Source: Microbacterium lacticum
GTDB lineage: Bacteria > Actinomycetota > Actinomycetes > Actinomycetales > Microbacteriaceae
Reading direction: 5' to 3'
Length of the DNA: 64,000 nucleotides
NCBI RefSeq assembly: GCF_006716815.1
Contig: NZ_VFPS01000003.1
Span: 473,047-537,046 of the forward strand
Shown here: in pieces, positions 28,573 through 37,042 of the stretch
Numbering within the stretch: the stretch's first letter is position 1
How the letters are laid out: the number at the start of each line of letters is the position of its first letter
The notes under the pieces: generated by a model
What the model saw: the letters and a program-made list of their open reading frames with translations, nothing else
What the model was told of the DNA's origin: nothing
Databases searched by the model: none
Program-made: the position numbers and the translations under genes

Positions 28573-28875
28573 CTACTCGGTCTTGGAACTGGGTCGAGCT
28601 GTCAGACGGAGCAGGATTTGTGCGGAGAGTGCGCCCATGGCGCAGGCGAGTGCTGACGTGACGACGCTGCGCATCCAGCTTGCGGGTTCGGTTTCGGAGC
28701 CGATGATATAGACGGAGAGGGAGAAGGCGATCAGTCCGAGCACGGTGACGAGGAGATGGAACAGGCGCAGCAGGGCAGTATATTTCGTCTCGGGGGCGGT
28801 GGCCGTGTTGCGGTCGAGGAAGAGGGATATGAACAGCATGGGGACGACCTGAATGGCTGCGAGGAAGAGGTCCAT
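28573..28875 (-). CDS. Small integral membrane protein (100 residues)
   Basis: Three hydrophobic helices: residues 2-20 (DLFLAAIQVVPMLFISLFL), 36-57 (LLRLFHLLVTVLGLIAFSLS) and 68-88. It ends with a basic tail. It follows the response regulator gene (20-base gap) on the same strand, so it belongs to the two-component operon. No known family recognised; a role in the response controlled by that system is likely but unproven. Confidence 0.6.
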   Translation of the reverse strand: MDLFLAAIQVVPMLFISLFLDRNTATAPETKYTALLRLFHLLVTVLGLIAFSLSVYIIGSETEPASWMRSVVTSALACAMGALSAQILLRLTARPSSKTE

Positions 28876-28895
28876 GATTCTGTCCTTTCTTCGGT

Positions 28896-29498
28896 TCAGA
28901 TCCAGCCACGTGTCTTGGCGTGTTTCGCGGCGGCGTGGCGGGTTTTGACACCGAGTTTCGTGATCGCCTCGGATAGGTAGTTGCGGACGGTTCCCGCCGC
29001 GAGATGCAACTGTGCTGCGATCTCGGGCACACTTTTTCCTTCTTCGGTCAGGCGGAGGGTGTCGAGTTCACGTTCGGTGAGGGGGCAATCGACGCTGATC
29101 GCGTCAAGAGCAAGGTCTGCGTCAACGTAGCGCTCGCCTTGGTCGATGCGGCGGATGATTGCGGAGAGTTGTTCTGCGGGAGTGTTCTTTGGTACGAATC
29201 CGCGAACGCCTGCGGCGAGGGCGCTGCGGAGGATGCCGGGGCGGGCGTGACGGGTGACGATCACGGTGTGACGATCCGGGTTCTCATGCAGCAGCGCTTT
29301 AGCGGTGTCCAGGCCGCCGAGGCCCGGCATCTCCAGGTCGAGAAGGAACACGTCCGCTTCTGCTCGTGCAGGGTCGGTCAGCACGGCGTCGCCGGAGGCG
29401 GCTTGGGCGATGACGGTGAGGTCTTCATCGAGCTCGAGGAGCGACGCCAGAGCGGTACGGAGCATCTCTTCGTCGTCGGCGAGGTAGACGCGGATCAT
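28896..29498 (-). CDS. Two-component response regulator (NarL/LuxR type)
   Basis: A 200-residue regulator. Receiver domain: MIRVYLADDEEMLRTALASL with the acidic pair, phosphoacceptor Asp in VFLLDLEMPGLGGLD, then VTRHARPGILRSALAAGVRG and the conserved lysine in FVPKNTPAEQL. The C-terminal LuxR helix-turn-helix is LTERELDTLRLTEEGKSVPE, then IAAQLHLAAGTVRNYLSEAI. The ATG at 29498 has an excellent AGGAGG and overlaps the kinase stop by four bases, so both are translated together. It probably controls the divergent ABC transporter genes. Confidence 0.92.
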   Translation of the reverse strand: MIRVYLADDEEMLRTALASLLELDEDLTVIAQAASGDAVLTDPARAEADVFLLDLEMPGLGGLDTAKALLHENPDRHTVIVTRHARPGILRSALAAGVRGFVPKNTPAEQLSAIIRRIDQGERYVDADLALDAISVDCPLTERELDTLRLTEEGKSVPEIAAQLHLAAGTVRNYLSEAITKLGVKTRHAAAKHAKTRGWI

Positions 29499-30628
29499 GC
29501 GATCCCTCCTTCCACAGGTCGGGTCGCGGTCAGCGTGAACACGTCGCCATCGAGTGCCCATTGCACGGTGCCTCCGTGTTCGGCGAAGCGGTCCTGGAGG
29601 CTTCTCAGTCCGTTGCCGCCGCCTGTACTGCCCGTGTCTTGGTCGGTTCGTGCTCCGTCGTTGCTGACCACAAGCGCGGCGTCAGTGAACCGGAGTGTGA
29701 CCTCGGTAGGGGCGGCGTGGCGGAGGATGTTGCTGACGGCCTCGCGGGTAGCGGTGGCGATAAGCGGCTCCCAGTCGCCGATCCCGGCTGGGGCTTGCTG
29801 GATCGCCGTTCGTATTCCGGCAGCGCCGAGGAGTTGTTCAGCGTTGGCGAGTTCGGTAGCGAGCGAGACGGTGCGATAGCCGTTGGCGATCTGTCGCGTT
29901 TGCGCGGAGGCCTCAGCAACCAGGCGCTCGATGTCGGCCAGTTCTGTCCGTGTGGTGTTCAGGTCGCGGTCGAGGCTCCGGCGCGCAAGCTCGGCCTTCA
30001 TCTTGATGGCCAACAGGGTATGTCCCTGCACGTCATGGAGTTCGTTCGCGAAACGAAGCCGCTCACGCGTGATCGACAACTCGTTCTCGTCGGCGCGGTG
30101 AGCGTCGATTCGGGCGACGAGAACCCATCCGAGTTCGATGCCCAGGAATACGGCGACTTCTGCCCCCAGGAGGGCGACAGCAACAAGCTGGTTCGTCACC
30201 CAATCACTGGGAAGCGGTCCACCGGCTCGTGCGATCAGCGGGGCAACGATCAGGGCGACGAGGGCGCAGACAACCCACGGCCACCACGGACGGCGGGTCG
30301 CGATCCCGTAGACGAATGGGAGGAAGAATGCGAACCCCGCGGCCGGGCCTACCCCGGACCAGACTGCCGAAGTCCATCCGATGATCGCAATGAGGGCGCT
30401 GATTTCTAGAACAGCGAACCGTGGTGGATGCGGCCACCGCGCCGCAGAGAGAAAGACCAGTGCTGTCGTGAGGATCGCTGCTACACCGACCCACGGAGCA
30501 GGTGCTGTGGTGAGGAACGCGGCGGAGGTGCCGATGACCCCGAACGGCACGGTGACGCCCGCGTAGACCCAACGGGTCACATCGCGGTAGGCGGTCGCGG
30601 AGAGGTTCCCTGAGAAGGCATCAAGCAC
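29495..30628 (-). CDS. Sensor histidine kinase (DesK/LiaS type)
   Basis: A 377-residue membrane kinase. The N-terminal half has five to six transmembrane helices (VYAGVTVPFGVIGTSAAFLT onward) and no large external domain, so it may sense the membrane or a partner transporter. The dimerisation/phosphoacceptor segment is LRFANELHDVQGHTLLAIKM with phospho-His in ELHDVQGH, followed by SNILRHA (N box) and GNGLRSLQDRFAEHGG (G2 box). I start at GTG 30628, which has AAAGGAG upstream; the longer frame to 30757 adds 43 residues with no membrane or domain character. Confidence 0.9.
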   Translation of the reverse strand: MLDAFSGNLSATAYRDVTRWVYAGVTVPFGVIGTSAAFLTTAPAPWVGVAAILTTALVFLSAARWPHPPRFAVLEISALIAIIGWTSAVWSGVGPAAGFAFFLPFVYGIATRRPWWPWVVCALVALIVAPLIARAGGPLPSDWVTNQLVAVALLGAEVAVFLGIELGWVLVARIDAHRADENELSITRERLRFANELHDVQGHTLLAIKMKAELARRSLDRDLNTTRTELADIERLVAEASAQTRQIANGYRTVSLATELANAEQLLGAAGIRTAIQQAPAGIGDWEPLIATATREAVSNILRHAAPTEVTLRFTDAALVVSNDGARTDQDTGSTGGGNGLRSLQDRFAEHGGTVQWALDGDVFTLTATRPVEGGIA

Positions 30629-30891
30629 TCGTTTCTCCTTTCGTGCGCTGGGCGGCGTCGGATTTACCCAGGCCAGGCGCGTGTTCCTGGCTCCCTTCAA
30701 CGGTCTCACAGCGCATCCAAGCGGCCTAGTGGGAGCGATCACCTCACGGGGTGACAACTGTCAGACGGACGCCGGGAGCCTGGTCAGGTGAAGACGTGAT
30801 CCGATGCTCTGCCGTGCCTGTGCGGGATTCCCGACGATGAAGATGTGCCCGAAAACGCGGGCAACACGACTGACGACGAAAGAGCATCTTC
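30629..30891. promoter_or_regulatory. Divergent promoter region of the two-component and ABC operons
   Basis: A 263-base gap between the kinase GTG (minus) and the small membrane protein ATG (plus). It contains TGTCAGACGGACGCCGGG (30770-30787) and other imperfect repeats near GTGACAACTGTCAGAC, where TGACAACTGTCA (30761-30772) is an inverted repeat that could bind the response regulator. No strong -35/-10 pair stands out. Confidence 0.4.
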
Positions 30892-31182
30892 ATGAGCAGA
30901 GCAGTACGGCGCATCGCGTTGTTGATCCTGACGCTTGTCCCCGCAGGGTTCGCGGTCCTCGTCGCCGTCGAGGCGATCCGAACGGGTGGATTCACCCTCG
31001 GGGGCGACAGCGCGGCTGACAACATCCCGGACAGCTTCTACGAGACCGATTCGTTCCTGCCCGCCGGAATCCTCGATAACGCCGGATGGGTGATCGCTGC
31101 GTGCATCGCCTGGATCGTCGTTGTCGGCCTCCTCGCCGGAGTCAGCGCACTGCGCCGCACAGGCACGCGGCGAACGAACTGA
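30892..31182 (+). CDS. Small membrane protein upstream of the ABC exporter (96 residues)
   Basis: Two transmembrane helices: residues 7-27 (IALLILTLVPAGFAVLVAV) and 64-84 (NAGWVIAACIAWIVVVGLLA), with an acidic external loop between (GDSAADNIPDSFYETDSF). It ends in an Arg-rich cytoplasmic tail. It lies 17 bases before the ATPase gene, so it is the first gene of the exporter operon and possibly a sensor or accessory subunit. No family recognised. Confidence 0.7.
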   Translation: MSRAVRRIALLILTLVPAGFAVLVAVEAIRTGGFTLGGDSAADNIPDSFYETDSFLPAGILDNAGWVIAACIAWIVVVGLLAGVSALRRTGTRRTN

Positions 31183-31199
31183 GCAGAAAGGACGCTCAC

Positions 31200-32096
31200 A
31201 TGCCTACGCCCATCATCGAGGTGCAGAGCCTCACCAGCAGATACGGCGCGTTCACCGCCGTCGATGACCTCAGCTTCCACGTCAATCCCGGCGAACTCTA
31301 TGCCCTTCTCGGCACCAACGGCGCAGGGAAGACCACGACGCTGGAAACCATCGAAGGCCACCGCTCTCCAAGCAACGGCAAGGTGTCCGTGTTCGGCGGT
31401 TCTCCTGACGACCGCACGAGTACCCGCCCCAGAGTCGGCATGATGCTCCAGGAATCGGGCTTCGCCGGCGACCTCACCGCCGAAGAAACCGTCAACCTCA
31501 TCGGTCGTCTTTCCGGTCGCACCGACGACACCGCCCGCCTGCTGGAACGAGTCGATTTGACCCGGAAGAGCACCGTGCGCGTCGCGCAGCTCTCCGGCGG
31601 TGAAAAGCGCCGCCTGGACTTCGCCACTGCGATCTACGGCACCCCCGAACTCGTGTTCCTCGACGAACCGACCAACGCACTCGACCCGGCCGCGCGCGAC
31701 GCCCTATGGAGGGTTGTCGATGAATTGCGCGGCCAGGGTTCCACGATCCTGCTCACCACCCACTACCTCGAAGAAGCAGAGGCCCACGCCGACCGGATCG
31801 GGCTCATGCACCGTGGACGCCTCGCCCACGAAGGCAGCCTGGCCGAACTGGTTGCTGCGTTCCCCGCCCGCATCACATTCGAGACCGACCTCCTCAGCCC
31901 GGACATGCCCGTCGCTCCCGCCTCCGTGACCGGTGATCGCGTCGTGATCGAAACCCATGAACTGCAACGAGACCTCTACCAGGTGCTCGGCTGGGCCGAC
32001 GCCAACGCCATACACCTGCGCAGTCTCTCCGCGACCACATCGAGCCTCGCCGACGTGTTCCGAACACTCACCGACGACCCGGAGGTAACCCCATGA
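31200..32096 (+). CDS. ABC transporter ATP-binding protein
   Basis: A 298-residue ATPase. Walker A is LLGTNGAGKTTTLETIEG (about residues 38-55), Q-loop MMLQESGFAGDLTAEE, signature AQLSGGEKRRLDFATAI, Walker B ELVFLDEPTNALDP, and H-loop LLTTHYLEEAEAHADRIG. It belongs to the DrrA/CcmA drug and lantibiotic export group. The ATG at 31200 has GAAAGGA upstream. Four-base overlap with the permease gene; together they form an ABC-2 exporter next to a two-component system, the usual arrangement for antibiotic or envelope-stress resistance. Confidence 0.92.
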   Translation: MPTPIIEVQSLTSRYGAFTAVDDLSFHVNPGELYALLGTNGAGKTTTLETIEGHRSPSNGKVSVFGGSPDDRTSTRPRVGMMLQESGFAGDLTAEETVNLIGRLSGRTDDTARLLERVDLTRKSTVRVAQLSGGEKRRLDFATAIYGTPELVFLDEPTNALDPAARDALWRVVDELRGQGSTILLTTHYLEEAEAHADRIGLMHRGRLAHEGSLAELVAAFPARITFETDLLSPDMPVAPASVTGDRVVIETHELQRDLYQVLGWADANAIHLRSLSATTSSLADVFRTLTDDPEVTP

Positions 32097-32800
32097 TCGC
32101 TATAGCCCAAGCAGAAGCGCGGATGCTGCTCCGCAACCGTCTCGTCGCCGCAACCGCCGTCCTCGTACCCGTTGTCTTCGCCGCCGTCCTGATCTTCACC
32201 CAGGACAACTTCGGCGGAGCTAGTATCGTCGCCGCCCTCCTCGCGATCGTCGTCGCGGCGCTCGGCGTCTACATCACTGCCACCACAACTCTTGCAGCCC
32301 GCCGTCAGAACCTGTTCCTCAAGCGACTGCGCAGCACTACCGCCAGCGAAACCAGCATCCTCACCGGCCTGCTCGCTCCCATCGTCCTCATCAACCTCGT
32401 CCAGCTCGCCGTGATTCTCACAGTGCTCGCATTCACCGGCACGGCCCCACAGAACATCCTCATGCTCATCGTCGGCGTCCTCGCAGTCGAAGCATTGTTC
32501 CTCGGGTTCGCGCTGTGCACCGCAGGCGTAACCAACTCACCAGAGCACGCCCAAGTCACCATCCTCCCGATCTTCTTCCTCACCTTCGGTGTCGCATTCT
32601 GGATCGCCCTCACCGGTACCGCAGACCTCGCCCTCGTCAAACGACTCATCCCCGGCGGAGCCGCCGCCGAACTCATCATCGAAGCCTGGAACGGCATCGA
32701 CACCGGAGACGCCATCTCCCTCCTACTGCCGACACTCGCTTGGGTCTTGGTGACCTTCGTCATCTCCACCCAACTCTTCAAATGGGAACCACGGCGATGA
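32093..32800 (+). CDS. ABC-2 type transporter permease
   Basis: A 235-residue membrane protein with six predicted helices: residues 19-37 (LVAATAVLVPVVFAAVLIF), 45-68, 90-115, 124-145, 156-175 and a final helix before KWEPRR. It forms the membrane part of the exporter with the ATPase at 31200. A 36-codon open frame (ATG 32797) overlaps its stop, reads MSRVSEAQPHPRQRTEQST and may be the degraded start of a lost third gene. Confidence 0.85.
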   Translation: MIAIAQAEARMLLRNRLVAATAVLVPVVFAAVLIFTQDNFGGASIVAALLAIVVAALGVYITATTTLAARRQNLFLKRLRSTTASETSILTGLLAPIVLINLVQLAVILTVLAFTGTAPQNILMLIVGVLAVEALFLGFALCTAGVTNSPEHAQVTILPIFFLTFGVAFWIALTGTADLALVKRLIPGGAAAELIIEAWNGIDTGDAISLLLPTLAWVLVTFVISTQLFKWEPRR

Positions 32801-32999
32801 GTCGTGTATCTGAGGCGCAGCCCCACCCCCGGCAACGGACTGAACAGAGCACAGACAAACCGAGCATCGAACAGCCAACGTGCTCACAACTCCCCGCGCG
32901 GGTGTGAGAGACGGTATCTCAATAGATCTCTTGCGGCGTCCGCAGGCTCATGTTGCGCGAGGCAATCCGCGCACCTACTAACAGGTAGCGGGCATAGGG

Positions 33000-33013
33000 G
33001 CTCGCTAGCGAGC
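33000..33013. repeat. Perfect 14-bp palindrome GCTCGCTAGCGAGC
   Basis: An inverted repeat in the 262-base gap between the exporter permease and the next gene. It could be an operator or half of a terminator; no T-run follows. Confidence 0.4.
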
Positions 33014-33037
33014 GTCTGGGTTTGGCCTCTGGTGGTC

Positions 33038-33057
33038 CACCTCCTTCACGGGAGGTG
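33038..33057 (+). promoter_or_regulatory. Hairpin covering the ribosome binding site of the next gene
   Basis: CACCTCC (33038-33044), a six-base loop and GGAGGTG (33051-33057). The second arm is the Shine-Dalgarno sequence for the GTG at 33063, so folding would block translation. Confidence 0.55.
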
Positions 33058-33761
33058 CCACCGTGATTCAACACACTTCACCCGCCGACAGCGAAGACGC
33101 TACGGCTCAGCCTGCCGCACCCCGTCACGACCTCGAAAGCCCAGAGGCGCTACGCGCCCTGCTGATCCGGCTGCACGAGTCCGGGCCTGGGGCCTGGCAG
33201 CATGATCGCGAAGCGGCAGAGCTGATGCGCTACACCGCCGTCAGATACCGACCCTTGGCACAGAAGCACGGCATGGATGCGTGGGACATTGCCTCGGCAG
33301 CGTTCGAGGTCATGCTTGCGCCCTCGACGCGGAAAGCTCGGAATCCGTGGGCTGTGGTCACTCGCGCGGTGCAGATCACCTGTGGCGTCGAGATTCGAGC
33401 CGCTGGGATGCTGGTCGCGTCCGGGAAGGTGCGTCACACCTCGCGGATCGCGGGGTTCCACGATGCCATCCGGTTCGCTGAGCGAGAGCACCTGGCCGAC
33501 TACCCCCCGCCTTCGCCGTCAGCCCCGAAACCGACGGCGAAGACGACCCCGATGATGCCGACCGTGCCCGCGTCGCTGCCGCGCTGTCGGCAATAGTCGA
33601 GCTGTTCGCCTCGACGGGGTGGGACGCGGTGCTCATGGCCGACTGCGTCGAGCACGTCGCTTACCGGCTCGCCGATCTGACTTCCCGCGCGAACGCGGTC
33701 GAGGTGCTGCGCCGCGACCACGCCATCTCGGTGCTGCTCGACATACCTGAGTCGTGCCACT

Positions 33762-35276
33762 TTAGTGCGCCGCGTTCGGCAGGAGTTTCTCGGCGATATC
33801 GGCGGCCTCGCCTTCCAGTGGGGTCGTGGCCGTGATGCGCTGCCCGCGTAGCGAGATCACCGCGTCCCGGACCGGGCGCAGCGCTCGGACGATCCGCTTG
33901 ATCGAGTAGTCCGATTTCTCCGTGACGTGCCGGGTGACCGCGAGAGCGGCGAACACGATCGTGAGGTGCGCCTCGATCGAGTCCCGCTCGTGATGGAACA
34001 TCGGCCGCGCCTTGAGGTCGCTCTTCGCCATCCGGAACGACGCCTCGACACGGAACAGATCGTGATACGCGGCCACCACCTCGGCGCCGGTGAGCTTGTC
34101 GGTGCTGATCGAGGTGACGTAGCCCTTCAACCCGAGATACGAGCGGGCCTTCTCGACCACGGCCCAGTTCACGCCCGGCCGGGTGCCGCGCTCACCGAGG
34201 GTGACGAACCTGTCCTTCTTCGGCGCCCGCTGGCCGCCCGCGATCTGCTCGGCCCGGTCGATCTGCTTGTTCAACGTGACATTGTCGCGCTTCTCGCGCT
34301 TGCGGGAGTACTGCCAGACCACCCGCCGGTCCCGACGATACGCTCCCTTCCCCATCGGGCGGATCGTCTCGATGATCTGCCCGTCCTCGAACAGGTTCCC
34401 GACACTCTCGTAGTGCTCGGCGAGGTCTTTCGGCGCCGACCCCGTCCGGGAGGCGACGATGAAATCGAAGCCGGCGTCCTCGAGCGCGTTCAGGTTGCTC
34501 GCCGAGAGCATGCCCGCGTCGGCGACGACCACGACATCACTGTTCCCGTAACGCTTCCGGAACCCGTTCAGCACGGGCAGCAGCGTCGTGGTCTCGCCCC
34601 GGTTGCCCTCGAACGCATGGACCTCCAGCGGGAACCCCACCTGATCGACCAGCAGGCCGACGAGGATCTGCGGATCGACGCGCCGCTCCTTGCTCATCCC
34701 GACCTTGCGGAGCGCGTCCTCGTGCTCCGCCTCGAAATACAGCGTGGTCACGTCATACATCACCACCTGCAGCGCCCCGGCCGCCGTCACCTTCCGCAGC
34801 GCCGCGTCCGCGAGCTGCGATCGCCAGTCCTCCTCGACGCAACGCGCGAGGGTCCGCCAGATCGTGCGCAACGACGGCGACTTCACACCGATCTCCGCGA
34901 GCACCCGGATCGTGTCAGCCTTGCTGGTCGGCTCGATGATCCGCGCCAGCACGAGACGCTTGAAGCTGTCGGTCCCGACCGAGTCGAACCCGACCTCGCG
35001 GTAAGCGTGCTCGAGAACATCCCAGAGGACACGGGCCTGGGAGCCGACGATCTCCGGTGTCGCGGTCACCTTCTGCGGCGCGAGCCGGTCCAGATCGAAC
35101 GCGAGCTGCCCGGCCTGGATCTTCGTGCGGGCGACCTCGAGGAGGAACTCGAGATCCTCGGGCGTGTGAGCGGAGCCGATGTGCTCGACGATCTTCTGCA
35201 CGCCGTACTGCTTCGTCGCGATCTGCACCGCTGTCGCGCCCGACGCGGTGCGCACCTTCCGGATGAACAGGCCCAC
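33762..35276 (-). CDS. IS1634-family transposase (copy 1)
   Basis: A 504-residue DDE transposase. Landmarks: LFIRKVRTASGATAVQIATK at the N-terminus, YDVTTLYFEAEHEDALRKVG with the first catalytic Asp, SKERRVDPQILVGLLVDQVG, VVVVADAGMLSASNLNALED with the second Asp, and YHDLFRVEASFRMAKSDLKA with the catalytic Glu region (YREMP-like). I start at GTG 35276. It is intact, but an IS481 element lies 16 bases upstream and may have removed its promoter. Closely similar to the copy at 52760. Confidence 0.92.
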   Translation of the reverse strand: MGLFIRKVRTASGATAVQIATKQYGVQKIVEHIGSAHTPEDLEFLLEVARTKIQAGQLAFDLDRLAPQKVTATPEIVGSQARVLWDVLEHAYREVGFDSVGTDSFKRLVLARIIEPTSKADTIRVLAEIGVKSPSLRTIWRTLARCVEEDWRSQLADAALRKVTAAGALQVVMYDVTTLYFEAEHEDALRKVGMSKERRVDPQILVGLLVDQVGFPLEVHAFEGNRGETTTLLPVLNGFRKRYGNSDVVVVADAGMLSASNLNALEDAGFDFIVASRTGSAPKDLAEHYESVGNLFEDGQIIETIRPMGKGAYRRDRRVVWQYSRKREKRDNVTLNKQIDRAEQIAGGQRAPKKDRFVTLGERGTRPGVNWAVVEKARSYLGLKGYVTSISTDKLTGAEVVAAYHDLFRVEASFRMAKSDLKARPMFHHERDSIEAHLTIVFAALAVTRHVTEKSDYSIKRIVRALRPVRDAVISLRGQRITATTPLEGEAADIAEKLLPNAAH

Positions 35277-35287
35277 GCAACACGAGT

Positions 35288-36262
35288 CTAGATGTACTGA
35301 CCTCGACCGTTGTTGATTCGGTCGATGGGGGTTTTGCCTCCGATGCCGAGGTGGTGCCTGTCTAGGTTGTAGTAGTCGAGCCAGGTCGTCAACCCTGCTT
35401 TTCGGTCGTCGTTCGAGCTCCAGGGGCGGGCGTAGGCCCACTCGGTGGCGAGGGTGCGGTTGAGGCGTTCGACTTTCCCGTTGGTCCAGGGGCAGTGCGG
35501 TTTGATGAACCGCTGTCGGATGCCGTGCGCGTCGACCACGGCCTTGAACGCGGCCGAGTGGCGGTAAGCGAACGCGTTGTCGCTGATGACGCGTTCGACC
35601 TTGACGCCGAGGCGCGCGTAGAACGCGATCGCCCGCTCGAGCACACCCGCGGCGGTGGTGCCTTTCTCGTCGTCGTGGATCTCCGCGTAAGCAACTCGGG
35701 AATGGTCGTCGATGACGGTGTGCACGTAGTCGTAACCCAGGCCCCGCTTGCGCGCAGGACGTTGCCCGCGGCCATGCAGACGCCATCCGCCGCCGTCGGG
35801 GATACGGCCGAGTTTCTTCACATCAACGTGGATCAGGGACCCGGGATGATCATGCTCGTAACGCTGCGCGGATCGGCGGGTCGCGCGGATCACGGACCCC
35901 GTGACCGGGTCCAGCTCCCGCAGCAACGGCACGTGGTGGCGGCGCAACACCCTACCGACCGTTGAGGCCTGCAAGCCGAGCTTGTCAGCGATGAACACCG
36001 GCCCACGCCGAGTGAGGTGCCGCATGATCCGCACCCTCGCCTCCACGCACGCTTTGGTCTGGCGAGGGTGGGAGCGGGCGACGCTGGAACGATCGATCAG
36101 GCCCGCCGGGCCGCACTCCCGGAACCTGCGCCACCACCGCCACGCGGTCGTGCGGGAGATCCCCATTTCCGCGGCAACATGCGCGACCGCACGCCCCGAC
36201 TGGATGCGCTGAACCATGATCAACCGGCCGGCCGGAGTCAGCCGGGCATTAGCGTGAGACAA
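35288..36262 (-). CDS. IS481-family transposase (copy 2)
   Basis: A 324-residue DDE transposase related to, but distinct from, the one at 14696. Helix-turn-helix: VAHVAAEMGISRTTAWRWWR; core: LIHVDVKKLGRIPDGGGWRL, YDYVHTVIDDHSRVAYAEIH, VISDNAFAYRHSAAFKAVVD, and KVERLNRTLATEWAYARPWS. The likely start is TTG 36262 (LSHANARLTPAG), which has GGAGGTC upstream and matches the start position of the other copy. Its TAG stop is again provided by the CTAG of the target duplication. Confidence 0.88.
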   Translation of the reverse strand: MSHANARLTPAGRLIMVQRIQSGRAVAHVAAEMGISRTTAWRWWRRFRECGPAGLIDRSSVARSHPRQTKACVEARVRIMRHLTRRGPVFIADKLGLQASTVGRVLRRHHVPLLRELDPVTGSVIRATRRSAQRYEHDHPGSLIHVDVKKLGRIPDGGGWRLHGRGQRPARKRGLGYDYVHTVIDDHSRVAYAEIHDDEKGTTAAGVLERAIAFYARLGVKVERVISDNAFAYRHSAAFKAVVDAHGIRQRFIKPHCPWTNGKVERLNRTLATEWAYARPWSSNDDRKAGLTTWLDYYNLDRHHLGIGGKTPIDRINNGRGQYI

Positions 36263-36356
36263 GAGAGACCTCCGTGCGTTTGAGCTGAAGAACTTAGACA
36301 GCTCCAACTCGACCCCGGAGGTCTCTCCTACGTCAACAACGATCTGGGTCAGTACA
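35293..36356 (-). mobile_element. IS481-family insertion sequence (copy 2), inside the IS1634 element
   Basis: A 1064-bp element. Imperfect 24-bp inverted repeats start TGTACTGACC at 35293 and end at 36356. The 6-bp target duplication is TCTAGA (35287-35292 and 36357-36362), again containing CTAG. The uninterrupted site is seen in the second IS1634 copy as ATCTAGAC near 52745. Confidence 0.92.
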
Positions 36357-36753
36357 TCTAGAACCCCGGTTTAGTGCGCCAGGCGGGCACTAAGCCAGCG
36401 CGAGATCCGCGGAAAATCAAGGATCTCAGGCCGTCCGGGAACCAAGTCGAGCAAAGATGGCACGAGTCAGGACATACCGCCGAAGTCATGGTCAGCGCTG
36501 CTGCGGATCGTGCTGGGGCATCCCGACCGGAAACACGCGGGCACCCCGACTGGCGACGGCGTGCTCCTGCGCCTCCTCGACGGGGAATCCCTCGACTCGC
36601 TGCGCTGCGACACGGGGCTGTTGGCTGCGATCTGGGCAGCCAAACCCCGAACCGACGCCTGAACGGTGAACCCGAGAGACGAAACTACATGTAGCGCCCG
36701 TTTGTGACGGTGGATACTACAGATTGTGGTTTGGGTGCGCGTACCTGTCTGTT

Positions 36754-36966
36754 ATGAAGGCGACCACAGCAGCACCCAGCACACCCAGAACTTCCGGACC
36801 ACCTTCGGCTCGTGGGCGGCGGAGCCAGGCGCGGAGTGGTCTGCCGCCGGGGTTCGATCCGGTGGCGTGGACGCGCGAGGCGTGCGAGCGTTCCGGAGTG
36901 CCGGTCGGGGTGAGCGATCCGGTGACGCCGGCCAAGCTCCGCGTCCTCACCCGCCCCGAGAACTGA
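36754..36966 (+). CDS. Small hypothetical protein (70 residues) beside the recombinase
   Basis: Reads MKATTAAPSTPRTSGPPSAR, then GLPPGFDPVAWTREACERSG and VPVGVSDPVTPAKLRVLTRP. The first 30 residues are disordered and basic. The second half has a compact helical look (AWTREACERSGVPVGVSD). It converges with the serine recombinase gene. No family recognised; a role in excision or transfer is possible but unsupported. Confidence 0.5.
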   Translation: MKATTAAPSTPRTSGPPSARGRRSQARSGLPPGFDPVAWTREACERSGVPVGVSDPVTPAKLRVLTRPEN

Positions 36967-37042
36967 CCACATCAGTACGCGCGAGCGCCGCTGCGGGCGC
37001 CGCCGTCCTTCCTGTCCGGCGGGGCGCTCGCGCGTGGGTGGG

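Larger units (their letters stand above)
33746..36471 (-). mobile_element. IS1634-type (IS4 superfamily) insertion sequence, copy 1, interrupted by an IS481 element
   Basis: The ends are CCTGAGTCGTGCCA at 33746 and the inverse of CCTGACTCGTGCCA ending at 36471. The 5-bp target duplication is ACATA (33741-33745 and 36472-36476). Without the nested IS481 element it is about 1656 bp, close to the 1649 bp of the second copy at 52645. Confidence 0.88.
33063..36662 (+). pseudogene. Mobile-element hypothetical gene, frameshifted and split by a nested insertion
   Basis: The first part (GTG 33063) reads HDLESPEALRALLIRLHESG, then MDAWDIASAAFEVMLAPSTR and HTSRIAGFHDAIRFAEREHL. A six-C run at 33503-33508 is one C too short: with seven Cs the frame continues AFAVSPETDGEDDPDDADRA and ADCVEHVAYRLADLTSRANA up to VLLDI at 33742. 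The IS1634 element then interrupts it. After the element, one ACATA copy restores IPPKSWSALLRIVLGHPDRK and a normal end (IWAAKPRTDA, TGA at 36660). The repaired product is about 300 residues. The function is unknown; the HD/helical character hints at a DNA- or RNA-polymerase-related accessory protein, but I do not assign it. Confidence 0.75.

Noticed and set aside
26525..28711. A 728-codon plus-strand open frame
   Set aside because: It is antisense to the relaxase/helicase, whose motifs are unmistakable.
28433..29032. The upstream extension of the relaxase frame
   Set aside because: It overlaps the small membrane protein and response regulator genes in another frame and has no relaxase character.
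32797..32907. A 36-codon frame after the exporter permease
   Set aside because: It overlaps the permease stop in the usual coupled manner, but is Pro/Gln-rich and too short to support; mentioned only as a possible remnant.
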